DNA of 64,000 nt from Pseudacidovorax intermedius (GTDB lineage: Bacteria; Pseudomonadota; Gammaproteobacteria; Burkholderiales; Burkholderiaceae_C), in the NCBI RefSeq assembly GCF_003350475.1, contig NZ_QQAV01000001.1, forward strand, positions 860,836 through 924,835, read 5' to 3'. The position numbers and the translations under genes are program-made. Each line of letters begins with the position of its first letter. The first letter of the stretch is position 1. Positions 1 to 8,495 of the stretch are shown in pieces. A model generated the notes under the pieces. It was not told where the DNA came from, did no database searches, and saw only the letters and a list, made by a program, of their open reading frames with translations.

Positions 1-1
1 G

Positions 2-973
2 GGCTTCATGGCGGCCTGCAACGACCGCAGCGCGGCACGCACGACGCAGGCCCTGCTGCAGCTGGCCGCTGCGAGCCGCGAGGGCTTCGAGGCCATGCGC
101 GCGCAGCTTCAGCCCGACTGCGACTTTGCCGAGGCCGGCAAGCTGGTGCTCTACGGCAGTGCCGCGGGCGTGGAGGCGGCACGCCGGCAGGTGGCGCTGC
201 AGCAATCGCTGGGTGGCGCGGCGCAGCGCGTGGTGACGCCGGACGAGGCCGTCGCGCTGGAGCCCGCCCTCGCCGGCTATCGCGGCCGTTTCGCCGGTGC
301 CGTCTACACCGCAAGCGAGTGCGTGGCCGATTGCCTGAAGGTGTGCCAGGCGCTCGCTGCGGCCCTGCAGGCGCGCGGCGTGCAGTTCATCACGGCCGAG
401 GTGCAGGGCTTCGAAGCCTCGCGTGGCCGTGCGAGGGCGGTGCGCACGCGCGAGCAAGGCGCCATCGCCGCCGATGCCTTCGTGGTCGCCGTCGGCGCCA
501 CCGCGGCGCGCTTCGGCCGCATGCTGGGCGCCTACCTGCCGGTATACCCCCTCAAGGGCTACAGCATCACGCTGCCGGTGCACGACACGCCGGGCGCGGC
601 GCCGGTGGTGAGCGTGACGGACACGGCACGCAAGACGGTGTTCGCGCGCATCGGCCAGCGCCTGCGCGTGGCCGGCATGGCGGAGCTGGTGGGGGAGGAC
701 CTGCGCATCCCGCCCGCGCGCATCGCCACGCTGCAAGCGGCCACGCAGGCGGTGTTTCCGCAGGCTGCGGTGCAGGGCGCCGACCCGCAGCCCTGGGCGG
801 GCCTACGGCCGGCCACGCCAAGCGGACTGCCGGTGGTGGGCCGCGCCGGGCGTGCGCCGGCCAACGTGCTCTTCAACGTCGGCCATGGCGCGCTGGGCTT
901 CACGCTGGCCTTCGGCACGGCGCGCCAGGTGGCACACCTGTTGGCGGCGGACACCGCCCTGGTATCGGCCTGA
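2..973 (+). CDS. dadA: D-amino-acid dehydrogenase small subunit, 5'-truncated
   Basis: This is the C-terminal three quarters of a membrane-associated FAD enzyme that oxidises D-amino acids (typically D-alanine) to 2-oxo acids. The reading frame is open to the window edge, so the ATG at 8 is internal. The family is usually about 410-435 residues and roughly 95-100 residues are missing, including the N-terminal GxGxxG FAD motif. The FAD-binding C-terminal half is intact, with GLRPATPSGLPVVGRA followed by NVGHGALGFTLAFGTA. Related DAO-fold deaminating oxidases are possible, but the pattern fits DadA best. It converges on the OmpW gene, 73 bases away. Confidence 0.88.
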   Translation, partial: GFMAACNDRSAARTTQALLQLAAASREGFEAMRAQLQPDCDFAEAGKLVLYGSAAGVEAARRQVALQQSLGGAAQRVVTPDEAVALEPALAGYRGRFAGAVYTASECVADCLKVCQALAAALQARGVQFITAEVQGFEASRGRARAVRTREQGAIAADAFVVAVGATAARFGRMLGAYLPVYPLKGYSITLPVHDTPGAAPVVSVTDTARKTVFARIGQRLRVAGMAELVGEDLRIPPARIATLQAATQAVFPQAAVQGADPQPWAGLRPATPSGLPVVGRAGRAPANVLFNVGHGALGFTLAFGTARQVAHLLAADTALVSA

Positions 974-1046
974 AGAAACCACGGGAGCGGCGCCGGCATG
1001 CCCGTCCGCGGGCACGACGGTGGCCTGCGCACGCCCCTGGGCCGCG

Positions 1047-1787
1047 TCAGAAGCGGTAGGTGGCCGACAGGTAGGTCACCACGGGGTTGAGCTTGAGCCG
1101 CGCCTCGCTGGTGAGCAGCGGCAGGCCGGTCGCAGTCGTCGTGGTCAGCGTCGCCTTGGTCTTCAGCGGGATGTACGATACCGACAGCGAGATGCCCCAG
1201 TGGCGGTCGAACTGCCAGGCCGCGCCCACGTTGAACACCGGGGCGAAGGAGCTGTCGAGCTTGGCCGAGGTGACGGTGCTGAGCGGTGGGCGACCGGCCA
1301 GGCCGCCGACGGCGCCCTGCAGGCCCGGCGTGAGGCTCACGTCGCTGTACCAGACATAGGTGCCGCCTGCGCCGACAAAGGGCCGGAAGGCGTCGTTGCC
1401 GTTGCCGAAGTAGTACTTGCCCAGGATCGTGGGACTCCACTGCCGCGCCTCGCCCAGCTGGCCGACCCGCGCCAGCGTGCCTTCGCCATTGAGCTTGAAC
1501 TTGGGCGGCACGCCGAGCACGCCTTCCACCGCCCAGTTCGGGTCGATGAAGTAGACGGCGCTCAGCCCCAGGGTGTCGGCACTGCTGACACCGGCGCCGG
1601 AGCCTGGCACCACGCTGGGAATGGGCGAGGTCACCGTCAGCGGCTTGCTGGAGTCGCGCGGGGAGAAATGGAGCCAGCCGGCGCCCATGACCCAGTCGCC
1701 CGCCTGCTGGGCCAGCGCCGGGGTGGCGGCCAGGCCACCCAGGGCGGCGAGGGTCAGAGTCTGGAGGAGTCGTTGTTGTCTCTGCAT
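1047..1787 (-). CDS. OmpW-family outer membrane protein
   Basis: A 246-residue precursor of a small eight-stranded beta-barrel porin; OmpW proteins form narrow channels for hydrophobic molecules. A clear signal peptide covers residues 1-26 with cleavage after ATPALA. The mature part alternates aromatic and small residues as expected for beta strands and ends in YRF, the C-terminal aromatic that the BAM machinery recognises. It is slightly longer than E. coli OmpW. The gene stands alone, read leftward from a short intergenic region shared with the end of a LysR gene. Confidence 0.9.
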   Translation of the reverse strand: MQRQQRLLQTLTLAALGGLAATPALAQQAGDWVMGAGWLHFSPRDSSKPLTVTSPIPSVVPGSGAGVSSADTLGLSAVYFIDPNWAVEGVLGVPPKFKLNGEGTLARVGQLGEARQWSPTILGKYYFGNGNDAFRPFVGAGGTYVWYSDVSLTPGLQGAVGGLAGRPPLSTVTSAKLDSSFAPVFNVGAAWQFDRHWGISLSVSYIPLKTKATLTTTTATGLPLLTSEARLKLNPVVTYLSATYRF

Positions 1788-1871
1788 GGAAGAGTCCTTT
1801 GGATGAGGAATGCGTGCCGCCCACGGGCCGGCTCCAGGGCAGAGCCGACGATGCGAACGACCGTTCGCTTT

Positions 1872-2786
1872 TTATCCCAATTCCGGGGTGGACGCCGTCA
1901 GGACTTGTCTTACACACGCGAGCAGCGTGCGCATGGGCACCGACTCGCCCGCCTGCTCGGCCCGCAGCACGCGCACCGGCACCGGCAAGGCCGGCACCAG
2001 CGCCAGGCGGTCGACCTTGGCCGGGTCGGCCGACAGCGCCGTGCAGCCATCCACCAGGGCCGCGCCCAGGCCGTGGTGGGCCATGGCCAGTGCCGCGTGG
2101 TAGGTCTGCACCGTGACCACCGCCTGCAGGCCGACGCCGGCCTCGCGGCAGGCCTGGGCCACGCCCAGGCCGAGCGGATCGCGGCCATCCAGCGCGATCA
2201 CCGGCACGTCGGCCAGGTCGGGCAGCGACAGGCGCCCCGCCTTCACCAACGCCGCCGGCAGCAGGCCGCGCGGCGCCACGCAGACCATGCGGCTGTCGGC
2301 CACCGGCTCGTTCACCAGGCCCGCATGCGGCAGCGCACTGAAGGCGAAGCCGATGTCCGCCTCGCGCAGCAGCAGGGCCGAGACGATCTGCGGCGTGTGC
2401 AGGGCCTCCACGCGGATCGCGACCGCCGGATGCTTGGCACGGAAGGCGACCAGCGCGCGCGGCAGCACCTCGTGGGTCAGCGCCATCACCGCCAGGATGC
2501 GCAGCTCGCCCGCCACTTCGCCGCCATGGCGCAGCTGGCTGGCCAGGCGCTGCACCTCGTCGAGCTGCGCGAACAGCCGCTCGATGCGTGGATAGAGCGC
2601 CTGCGCCTCGGCCGTGGGAATGAGCCGCCCCTTGGCACGCCGGAAAAGCGCGAAGCCCAGCTGCAGCTCGGCATGCTGCAGCGTGCGGCTGACCGCCGGC
2701 TGCGTGACGTTGATGAGCCGCGCCGCCGCGCTCACGCTGCCGGTGAGCATCACGGCATTGAAGACCTCGATGTGGCGCAGGCGCAT
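1872..2786 (-). CDS. LysR-family transcriptional regulator
   Basis: A 304-residue LTTR. The N-terminal winged helix-turn-helix lies at about residues 3-60 (HIEVFNAVMLTGSVSAAARL, then TQPAVSRTLQHAE), followed by the periplasmic-binding-protein-like effector domain from about residue 90. It lies 9 bases downstream of the cobalamin adenosyltransferase gene on the same strand, so the two are probably co-transcribed. This is unusual, since LTTRs are normally divergent from their targets. The effector cannot be deduced. Confidence 0.9.
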   Translation of the reverse strand: MRLRHIEVFNAVMLTGSVSAAARLINVTQPAVSRTLQHAELQLGFALFRRAKGRLIPTAEAQALYPRIERLFAQLDEVQRLASQLRHGGEVAGELRILAVMALTHEVLPRALVAFRAKHPAVAIRVEALHTPQIVSALLLREADIGFAFSALPHAGLVNEPVADSRMVCVAPRGLLPAALVKAGRLSLPDLADVPVIALDGRDPLGLGVAQACREAGVGLQAVVTVQTYHAALAMAHHGLGAALVDGCTALSADPAKVDRLALVPALPVPVRVLRAEQAGESVPMRTLLACVRQVLTASTPELG

Positions 2787-2795
2787 GCGGTGGGG

Positions 2796-3380
2796 TCAGT
2801 CGCCGGAGGTCGATGCGTCCTGCGCCGCGCGCGCCATGCGCTCGCTCTTCCAGTAGACGTCATCGCCGCCATCCACGCGGTTCAGCACGCGGGCCAGCAC
2901 GAAGAGCAGGTCCGAGAGCCGGTTGAGGTAGCGCCGCGGCGCGTCGTTGACCACCTCCACCGCGCCCAGCGCGACGATGGCCCGCTCGGCCCGGCGGGCC
3001 ACGGTGCGGCACACATGGGCCTGCGCGGCGGCGCGCGTGCCGGCGGGCAGGATGAACTCGGCCAGGCGCGGCAGCGTGGCGTTGTGCGTCTCCAGCGCCT
3101 GGTCCAGCTGCAGCAGCGCCTCGTCCTTGAGCAGCGTGTAGCCGGGCATGGCCAGTTCGCCGCCGAGGTTGAAGAGCTGGTGCTGCACATCGACCAGCAG
3201 CTCGCGCACGTCGGCGGGCAGCGGCTCGCACAGCAACAGGCCGATGTGGGAGTTGAGCTCGTCCACATCGCCCATGGCATGCACGCGCAGGTGGCCCTTG
3301 GAGACGCGGGTGTTGTCGCCCAGGCCGGTGCTGCCGTCGTCGCCGGTGCGGGTGGCGATCTGGGTGAGGCGGTTGCCCAT
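2796..3380 (-). CDS. Cob(I)yrinic acid a,c-diamide adenosyltransferase, PduO type
   Basis: A 194-residue ATP:corrinoid adenosyltransferase that attaches the 5'-deoxyadenosyl group of ATP to cobalt to make adenosylcobalamin. The family N-terminal ATP-binding signature TRTGDDGSTGLGDNTRVSK is at residues 10-28. A conserved Arg-rich helix (CRTVARRAERA) and NRLSDLLFVLARVLN follow. The reading frame continues upstream, but the ATG at 3380 has an AAGGA ribosome-binding site at good spacing and gives the normal family start. It is divergent from the FAD-linked dehydrogenase. Confidence 0.93.
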   Translation of the reverse strand: MGNRLTQIATRTGDDGSTGLGDNTRVSKGHLRVHAMGDVDELNSHIGLLLCEPLPADVRELLVDVQHQLFNLGGELAMPGYTLLKDEALLQLDQALETHNATLPRLAEFILPAGTRAAAQAHVCRTVARRAERAIVALGAVEVVNDAPRRYLNRLSDLLFVLARVLNRVDGGDDVYWKSERMARAAQDASTSGD

Positions 3381-3459
3381 GCGGAATCCTTCCTTGACTG
3401 CGGTTCCTAGAATGGTAGACCGCGCCGGCATACGCCCGGCAGCCTGAAGGAGACACCCC

Positions 3460-4884
3460 ATGAACGCCCCCGCCGACCTCGCCCGCCTGCATCCCGCCGT
3501 AGCACCGCGCCCGGTGCCCGAGTCGCTGCTGGCCGCGCTGCGCGAGCGCTTCGGCGCGCAATGTTCCACGGCGATGGCCGTGCGCGAGCAGCATGGGCGC
3601 GACGAGTCCCCCTTCGACGTGCCGCCGCCTGCCGCCGTCGTCTTTGCCGAAAGCACGCGCGACGTGGCCGATGCGGTGAAGCTCGCGTCGGACGCGGACG
3701 TGCCTGTGATCCCCTTCGGCGTGGGCTCTTCGCTGGAAGGCCACCTGCTGGCCGTGCAGGGCGGCATCAGCATCGACCTGTCGCGCATGAAACAGGTGCT
3801 GGCGGTCAACGCCGAGGACCTCACGGTGACCGTGCAGCCGGGTGTGACCCGTCGGCAACTCAATGAGGAGTTGCGTTCCATCGGCCTCTTCTTTCCCATC
3901 GACCCGGGCGCGGATGCCAGCATCGGCGGCATGACGGCCACACGCGCCAGCGGCACGAATGCCGTGCGCTACGGCACCATGCGCGAGAACGTGCTGGCGC
4001 TGGAGGTGGTGACGGCCAGCGGCGAGACCATTCGCACCGGCACGCGCGCGCGCAAGTCCTCGGCCGGCTACGACCTCACGCGACTGATCGTGGGCAGCGA
4101 AGGCACGCTGGGCATCGCCACCGAGATCACCCTGCGCATCTATCCGCTGCCCGAGGCAGTGTCGGCCGCCATCTGCTCCTTCCCGAGCATCGAGGCGGCG
4201 GTGCGCACCACCATCCAGGTCATCCAGCTGGGCGTGCCGATCGCGCGGGTGGAGCTGATCGACGTGAACTCGGTGCGCATGGTCAATGCCCACTCCAGGT
4301 TGAATCTGCGCGAGCAGCCGATGCTGCTGATGGAGTTCCACGGCTCGCCCGCCGGCGTGCAGGAGCAGGCCGAGACGGTGCAGGCCATCGCCAGCGAGAT
4401 GGGTGGCAACGACTTCGAATGGGCCACGACGCCGGAGGAGCGCACCCGGCTGTGGACGGCGCGGCACAACGCCTACTTCGCGGCCGTGCAGTCGCGCCCC
4501 GGCTGCCGCGCCGTGACCACCGACACCTGCGTGCCGATCTCGCGCCTGGCCGACTGCCTGCTGGCCTCGGTGGACGAGGTGGACGCCAGCGGCATCCCCT
4601 ACTTCCTGGTGGGTCATGTGGGCGACGGCAACTTCCACTTCGGCTACCTGATCGATCCGCACGACCCCGACGAGCGCCTGCGCGCCGAGCAGCTGAGCCA
4701 CAACCTGGTGTCGCGCGCCATCGCCATGGGCGGCACCTGCACCGGCGAGCATGGCATCGGCCTGCACAAGATGGGCTTCCTGATCGACGAGGCCGGCGAA
4801 GGCGCGGTGGCCATGATGCGCACGCTGAAGAAGGCGCTGGACCCGAAGAACATCCTCAACCCGGGCAAGATCTTCAGCCTGTAA
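3460..4884 (+). CDS. FAD-linked oxidase, D-lactate dehydrogenase (cytochrome) / GlcD type
   Basis: A 474-residue flavoprotein of the FAD-binding type 4 family that oxidises D-2-hydroxy acids such as D-lactate or glycolate. The PCMH-type FAD-binding domain spans about residues 50-230 and includes PFGVGSSLEGHL. The C-terminal domain carries GHVGDGNFHFGYLI and CTGEHGIGLHKMGFL, the latter starting at Cys427 and typical of cytochrome-type D-lactate dehydrogenases. The start ATG follows AAGGAGA. No GlcE/GlcF partner genes are adjacent, so a stand-alone D-lactate dehydrogenase is more likely than a glycolate oxidase subunit. Confidence 0.9.
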   Translation: MNAPADLARLHPAVAPRPVPESLLAALRERFGAQCSTAMAVREQHGRDESPFDVPPPAAVVFAESTRDVADAVKLASDADVPVIPFGVGSSLEGHLLAVQGGISIDLSRMKQVLAVNAEDLTVTVQPGVTRRQLNEELRSIGLFFPIDPGADASIGGMTATRASGTNAVRYGTMRENVLALEVVTASGETIRTGTRARKSSAGYDLTRLIVGSEGTLGIATEITLRIYPLPEAVSAAICSFPSIEAAVRTTIQVIQLGVPIARVELIDVNSVRMVNAHSRLNLREQPMLLMEFHGSPAGVQEQAETVQAIASEMGGNDFEWATTPEERTRLWTARHNAYFAAVQSRPGCRAVTTDTCVPISRLADCLLASVDEVDASGIPYFLVGHVGDGNFHFGYLIDPHDPDERLRAEQLSHNLVSRAIAMGGTCTGEHGIGLHKMGFLIDEAGEGAVAMMRTLKKALDPKNILNPGKIFSL

Positions 4885-4905
4885 GCGCATGCCGTGGCGG
4901 GCCGC

Positions 4906-4931
4906 GGCTTCGACGAGCTCAGCCCGAACGG
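4906..4931. repeat. Interspersed short repeat, single copy form
   Basis: The stretch contains CTTCGACGAGCTCAGCCCGAACGG. This is nearly the reverse complement of the element at 15198-15223. It sits just after the FAD-linked dehydrogenase gene and before the convergent lipoprotein gene. Similar elements are common between genes in GC-rich Proteobacteria. Confidence 0.55.
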
Positions 4932-4966
4932 TTGCGGGAAAAAGCCGGCGTCCACCGGCCCCGCCC

Positions 4967-5851
4967 TTACTTCTTCTGCCGCGGCGCCGAGGTCTGCGAC
5001 GGCGCGACGCCGCCATCCACGCCCAACCGGCCACCACCGCCCAGACCCTGGCCCCGCACCGTCTGCGCCTGGTAGTTGCGCAGCGACACCACCATCTGGT
5101 TGTAGGCATCCATGAAGGCAGCGCTGATCACCTTGCCCTGGGCCGTGTTGGCGTAGCCCCCCACCGCACCGCCCGCCCGGCTGCCGAAGAGCGAGCCCAT
5201 GGCGCCGAAGTCGGTCTTGGAGGCGCTGCCCTCGGCCGCCGCGATCTGCACGCCCGAGCGGTTGTCGATCAGGGTCAGCATCGTGCTGGCTTCCTTGGTC
5301 TGCATGCTGCCGCCCACGGCCGCCAGGGCGCGGCCCCGGTTGCCGCCGATCAGGCCGCCCAGCGTGCCGCCGATGCCACCCGCGTCGTTGTTGTTGAAGA
5401 CGACCTCGGGCGACAGGCCGTAGTCCGAGGCCACCATCTGGCCGCGGCCGAAGTTGCTTCCCTGGCGCATCTCGCCCGACTGCATCAGCGCGCGCTCGCG
5501 GCTCATGGCGTTCATGCCGGCGGCGCCGCGCTCCACCACCACGAAGCAGTTGGACTGCTGGATCAGGAGGCGCAGCAGGGTGGCCGTGGGCGGCAGCTTG
5601 TACTGGTTGGTCAGCACCGTGTACCAGCCGGCCGACTGGTTCTCGATGAGGGAGACGGTGCCCAGCGGCGACTCGCAGCGCTCCAACTGGCCGCTGGCAT
5701 TGACGCTGGTGCCACCCGCCGCGCCGCCGGTGGCCACGGTCTTGGCGGACTGGCTGCCCATCTGCAGGTCGGTGGTCTGGCAACCGGCCAAGGCCAGCAG
5801 GCCGGTCAATGCCAGGGCAAGGCGGGGAAGAATGGGCGTCGTCGAATTCAT
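4967..5851 (-). CDS. CsgG/HfaB-family lipoprotein
   Basis: A 294-residue predicted outer-membrane lipoprotein. The signal peptide ends in a lipobox LALAGC with the acylated cysteine at residue 24. The mature domain contains conserved CsgG-type segments (FVVVERGAAGMNAMSRERAL; ASDYGLSPEVV) followed by glycine-rich stretches. CsgG forms the curli secretion pore, but no csgA, csgB, csgE or csgF gene is nearby. It is better read as one of the widespread CsgG-like lipoproteins of unknown cargo. An ATG eleven codons upstream is an alternative start, but the chosen one leaves a normal signal peptide. Confidence 0.8.
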   Translation of the reverse strand: MNSTTPILPRLALALTGLLALAGCQTTDLQMGSQSAKTVATGGAAGGTSVNASGQLERCESPLGTVSLIENQSAGWYTVLTNQYKLPPTATLLRLLIQQSNCFVVVERGAAGMNAMSRERALMQSGEMRQGSNFGRGQMVASDYGLSPEVVFNNNDAGGIGGTLGGLIGGNRGRALAAVGGSMQTKEASTMLTLIDNRSGVQIAAAEGSASKTDFGAMGSLFGSRAGGAVGGYANTAQGKVISAAFMDAYNQMVVSLRNYQAQTVRGQGLGGGGRLGVDGGVAPSQTSAPRQKK

Positions 5852-5994
5852 GGTCGGCCTCTCGCGGGTTGGAGACATGCCGTCGTGCCAGGGCAGACGG
5901 TGCGGCCGCAGCTTATCGGTGCGCCTGTGCACCCCGCATCCGACGAAAGTGGAAGGCGGCGGCATAGAACTGCCGCGCCCATCTTGCGGGTCGC

Positions 5995-6963
5995 CTATCC
6001 CGCCGTGGAGCCACGCAGCCGTTCGATCAGGCCATTCAGCGCATCCAGCGAGCCGAAGTGGATCGCCAGTTCGCCGCTCATCTGCGTCTGGCCGCCGCGC
6101 TTGCTCTGCTTCTTGATGCGCACCTCGACGGCGGCGGTGAGCAGGTCGGCCAGTTCTTCCTCGACGCGCTGCAGGTCGCGCGGCTTCTCGGGGGCTGCGC
6201 GCTGGGCCTGGGGCTGCAGACTGAATTCGGCGGACAGCTTCTTGACCAGGCCCTCCGTCTCGCGCACCGACAGCTTGCGGGCCACGATCTGGTTGGCGGC
6301 GGTGATCTGCGCGGCACGGTCCAGGGCCAGCAGTGCGCGGGCATGGCCCATGTCCAGGTCGCCGGCCATGAGCAGGCCCTGCACTGGATCGGCCAGGTTG
6401 AGCAAGCGCAGCAGATTGCTGGCCGCGCTGCGCGAACGGCCCACGGCCTGGGCGGCCTGTTCGTGCGTGAGGCCGAACTCGCTCACCAGCCGTTGCAGGC
6501 CCTGGGCCTCTTCCAGCGGGTTGAGGTCCTCGCGCTGGATGTTCTCGATCAGCGACATGGCCGCGGCGGCCTCGTTGGGCACGTCGCGCACCAACACGGG
6601 CACGCTGTCCAGGCCCGCGATCTTCGCGGCGCGGAAGCGCCGCTCGCCGGCGATGATTTCGTATTCGGCGTTCTTGGCGGCGGCCTGCTCGGCATCGAGC
6701 CGGCGCACCAGGATCGGCTGCATGATGCCCTGGGCCTTGATGCTCTCGGCCAGCTCGTACAACGCGCCCTCGTCCATGCGGGTGCGAGGCTGGTAGACGC
6801 CCGCCACCATCTGGTTCAGGGCCAGGGTGCTGGGATTGCCGTTGTGGCGCGGCGTGGTGGACTCTGCCTCGGCCGTGGCCGCGTCGTCGGTATTGCGGCC
6901 CGCGGCGGGGCCCAGCAGGGCTTCGAGGCCGCGTCCGAGGCCCTTGGGTTTCTTGGTTGCCAT
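5995..6963 (-). CDS. parB: Chromosome-partitioning protein ParB
   Basis: A 322-residue centromere-binding CTPase that loads at parS and spreads to form the partition complex moved by ParA. The N-terminus MATKKPKGLGRGLEALL is the ParA-interacting tail typical of chromosomal ParB. The nuclease-like N-terminal domain contains GERRFRAAKIAG, the phosphate-binding motif. A central HTH (GLTHEQAAQAVGRSRSAASN) and a C-terminal dimerisation segment follow. Its start overlaps the stop of the upstream hydrolase gene in TGATG, so translation is coupled. Two parS sites lie 2.3 and 3.4 kb upstream in the same cluster. Confidence 0.97.
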   Translation of the reverse strand: MATKKPKGLGRGLEALLGPAAGRNTDDAATAEAESTTPRHNGNPSTLALNQMVAGVYQPRTRMDEGALYELAESIKAQGIMQPILVRRLDAEQAAAKNAEYEIIAGERRFRAAKIAGLDSVPVLVRDVPNEAAAAMSLIENIQREDLNPLEEAQGLQRLVSEFGLTHEQAAQAVGRSRSAASNLLRLLNLADPVQGLLMAGDLDMGHARALLALDRAAQITAANQIVARKLSVRETEGLVKKLSAEFSLQPQAQRAAPEKPRDLQRVEEELADLLTAAVEVRIKKQSKRGGQTQMSGELAIHFGSLDALNGLIERLRGSTAG

Positions 6964-7541
6964 CAGCAGGGAGAAGAAGTGGGTTGCGGGGGGCGGATAA
7001 GCGCATCCAGCAGGGCGCGGCCTTCCGGCCAGTCGCCCAGGCCCGAGTCGGCATTGAGATGGCCGCAGGCGCCGGCATCCACGAAGCGGGCGCCCCAGTG
7101 GCGCGCCAGTTCGCGGGCCTTGTCGGCGTCGCAGTAAGGGTCGTTGGTGGCGCCCACCAGCACGGCCGGGAAGGGCAAGGCCTGGCGCACGATGGGCGCC
7201 CAGCCGGGAATCTGGTGGCGCAGCGATTCGCGCTCGACGTCGCCGGGCGCCACCAGCAGCGCGCCACGCACGCGGGCCGTGTGGCGCGAATGGGCGGCCC
7301 AGGCCGCGGTCAGGATGCAGCCCAGGCTGTGAGCGGCCAGCACCACCGGCCCAGGCGCAGCGAGGATCTCCTCCTCCAGCCGCGCGCACCAGTCGCCGCG
7401 CAGCGGGCGCATCCAGTCGTGCTGCTCGACGCGGTGGTCGCCATGCAGCGCCTCCCAGCGCGTCTGCCAGTGGCCGGGTCCGCTGTTCTGCCAACCTGGC
7501 AGCAGGAACACGTTTACCGGCTCGGTAGGATGTGGATTCAT
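6963..7541 (-). CDS. RBBP9/YdeN-type alpha/beta hydrolase
   Basis: A 192-residue serine hydrolase of the RBBP9/YdeN family (DUF1234-like). The oxyanion region is LLPGWQNSGPGHWQTRWE, the nucleophile Ser lies in AAHSLGC, the acid is likely Asp in ATNDPYCD, and the His is in GHLNADSGLGDW. The substrate is unknown. The gene is inserted between parA (20-base gap) and parB (one-base overlap), so it must be co-transcribed with the partition genes although nothing suggests a role in segregation. The start ATG at 7541 gives the family's usual length. Confidence 0.88.
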   Translation of the reverse strand: MNPHPTEPVNVFLLPGWQNSGPGHWQTRWEALHGDHRVEQHDWMRPLRGDWCARLEEEILAAPGPVVLAAHSLGCILTAAWAAHSRHTARVRGALLVAPGDVERESLRHQIPGWAPIVRQALPFPAVLVGATNDPYCDADKARELARHWGARFVDAGACGHLNADSGLGDWPEGRALLDALIRPPQPTSSPC

Positions 7542-7561
7542 TGCTATGAAAAGCGTAGCGA

Positions 7562-8455
7562 TCAGGCGGCCGACGGAGGCGCGTCGCCCGCCTCGTCCGG
7601 GGCCGCGTCCGCCTGCTCCTCGCCCGCCACGGCATGCAGCACCGGCACCGTCTGCGGTGCGGGCGGCGTGGGCGCGGCCAGGGCGCTGGCCGGCGGCATC
7701 TTGCGCACCAGTTCCTCGGCGAAGGCCACATAGGCCTGGCTGCCGCGCGCGCCGGCGTCGAAGACCACGCCGGGCAGGCCATAGCTCGGCGCCTCGGCGA
7801 GGCGCACATTGCGGGGAATGACGGTGTCGAACACCTTGTCGCCGAAATGCGCCTTCAGCTGGTCGCTCACCTGCTGCTGGAGGGTGATGCGCGGATCGAA
7901 CATCACCCGCAGCAGGCCGATGATCTGCAGGTTCTTGTTGAGGTTGGCGTGCACCTGCTTGATGGTGTTGACCAGATCGGTCAGGCCTTCGAGCGCGAAG
8001 TATTCGCACTGCATGGGCACGATCACGCCATGGGCGGCGCACAGGCCATTGAGCGTCAGCAGGCTGAGCGAGGGCGGGCAATCGATGAGCACGAAGTCGT
8101 ACTCGGCGCCAACGGCGGCCAGCGCGGTGCGCAGACGCTTCTCGCGGCGGTCCAGGGCGACCATCTCCACCTCGGCGCCCGCCAGCTCGCGGTTGGCGGG
8201 CAGCACGTCGTAGCCGCAGGCCTCCACCGACACCCTGGCTTCGGCCACCGAGGCCGATTCGAGCAGCACGTCGTAGACGGTGTACTCGGCGCTGCGCTTG
8301 TCGATGCCCGAACCCATGGTCGCGTTGCCCTGCGGATCCAGGTCGATCATCAGCACACGCTGGCCGACCTTCGCCAGGCCGGCGGCGAGGTTGACGGTGG
8401 TGGTGGTCTTGCCCACCCCACCCTTTTGGTTGGCGATGCAGAAGATGCGGGCCAT
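7562..8455 (-). CDS. parA: Chromosome-partitioning ATPase ParA (Soj)
   Basis: A 297-residue Walker-type ATPase that binds the nucleoid in the ATP state and moves ParB-parS complexes. The deviant Walker A motif KGGVGKTTTTVNLAAGL is at about residues 10-26, with VLMIDLDPQGN and DFVLIDCPPSLSLLT as further nucleotide-binding motifs. Chromosomal ParA is usually near 255-265 residues. Here an Ala/Pro-rich tail of about 40 residues follows the conserved core and looks disordered. It is transcribed with the rest of the mnmG-parB cluster. Confidence 0.97.
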   Translation of the reverse strand: MARIFCIANQKGGVGKTTTTVNLAAGLAKVGQRVLMIDLDPQGNATMGSGIDKRSAEYTVYDVLLESASVAEARVSVEACGYDVLPANRELAGAEVEMVALDRREKRLRTALAAVGAEYDFVLIDCPPSLSLLTLNGLCAAHGVIVPMQCEYFALEGLTDLVNTIKQVHANLNKNLQIIGLLRVMFDPRITLQQQVSDQLKAHFGDKVFDTVIPRNVRLAEAPSYGLPGVVFDAGARGSQAYVAFAEELVRKMPPASALAAPTPPAPQTVPVLHAVAGEEQADAAPDEAGDAPPSAA

Positions 8456-8495
8456 GTCGCTTGGATTCCTGATGTCGGCGGCGGGGTGGGAGGGT

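Noticed and set aside
1853-1873. GCGAACG/CGTTCGC stem followed by five T residues, looking like a plus-strand terminator
   Set aside because: No plus-strand gene lies upstream of it, and it sits in the promoter region of the leftward OmpW gene. It may be an operator or chance; not enough to call.
852-3410. An 852-residue open frame on the plus strand across the OmpW, LysR and adenosyltransferase genes
   Set aside because: It is an antisense shadow: composition is dominated by Arg, Gln, His and Ala with no domain, and the opposite strand encodes clear family members.
5995-7809. ParB frame extended about 280 residues upstream
   Set aside because: The extension overlaps the hydrolase gene in another frame and is Arg/Pro-rich. 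The ATG at 6963 gives the canonical ParB N-terminus.
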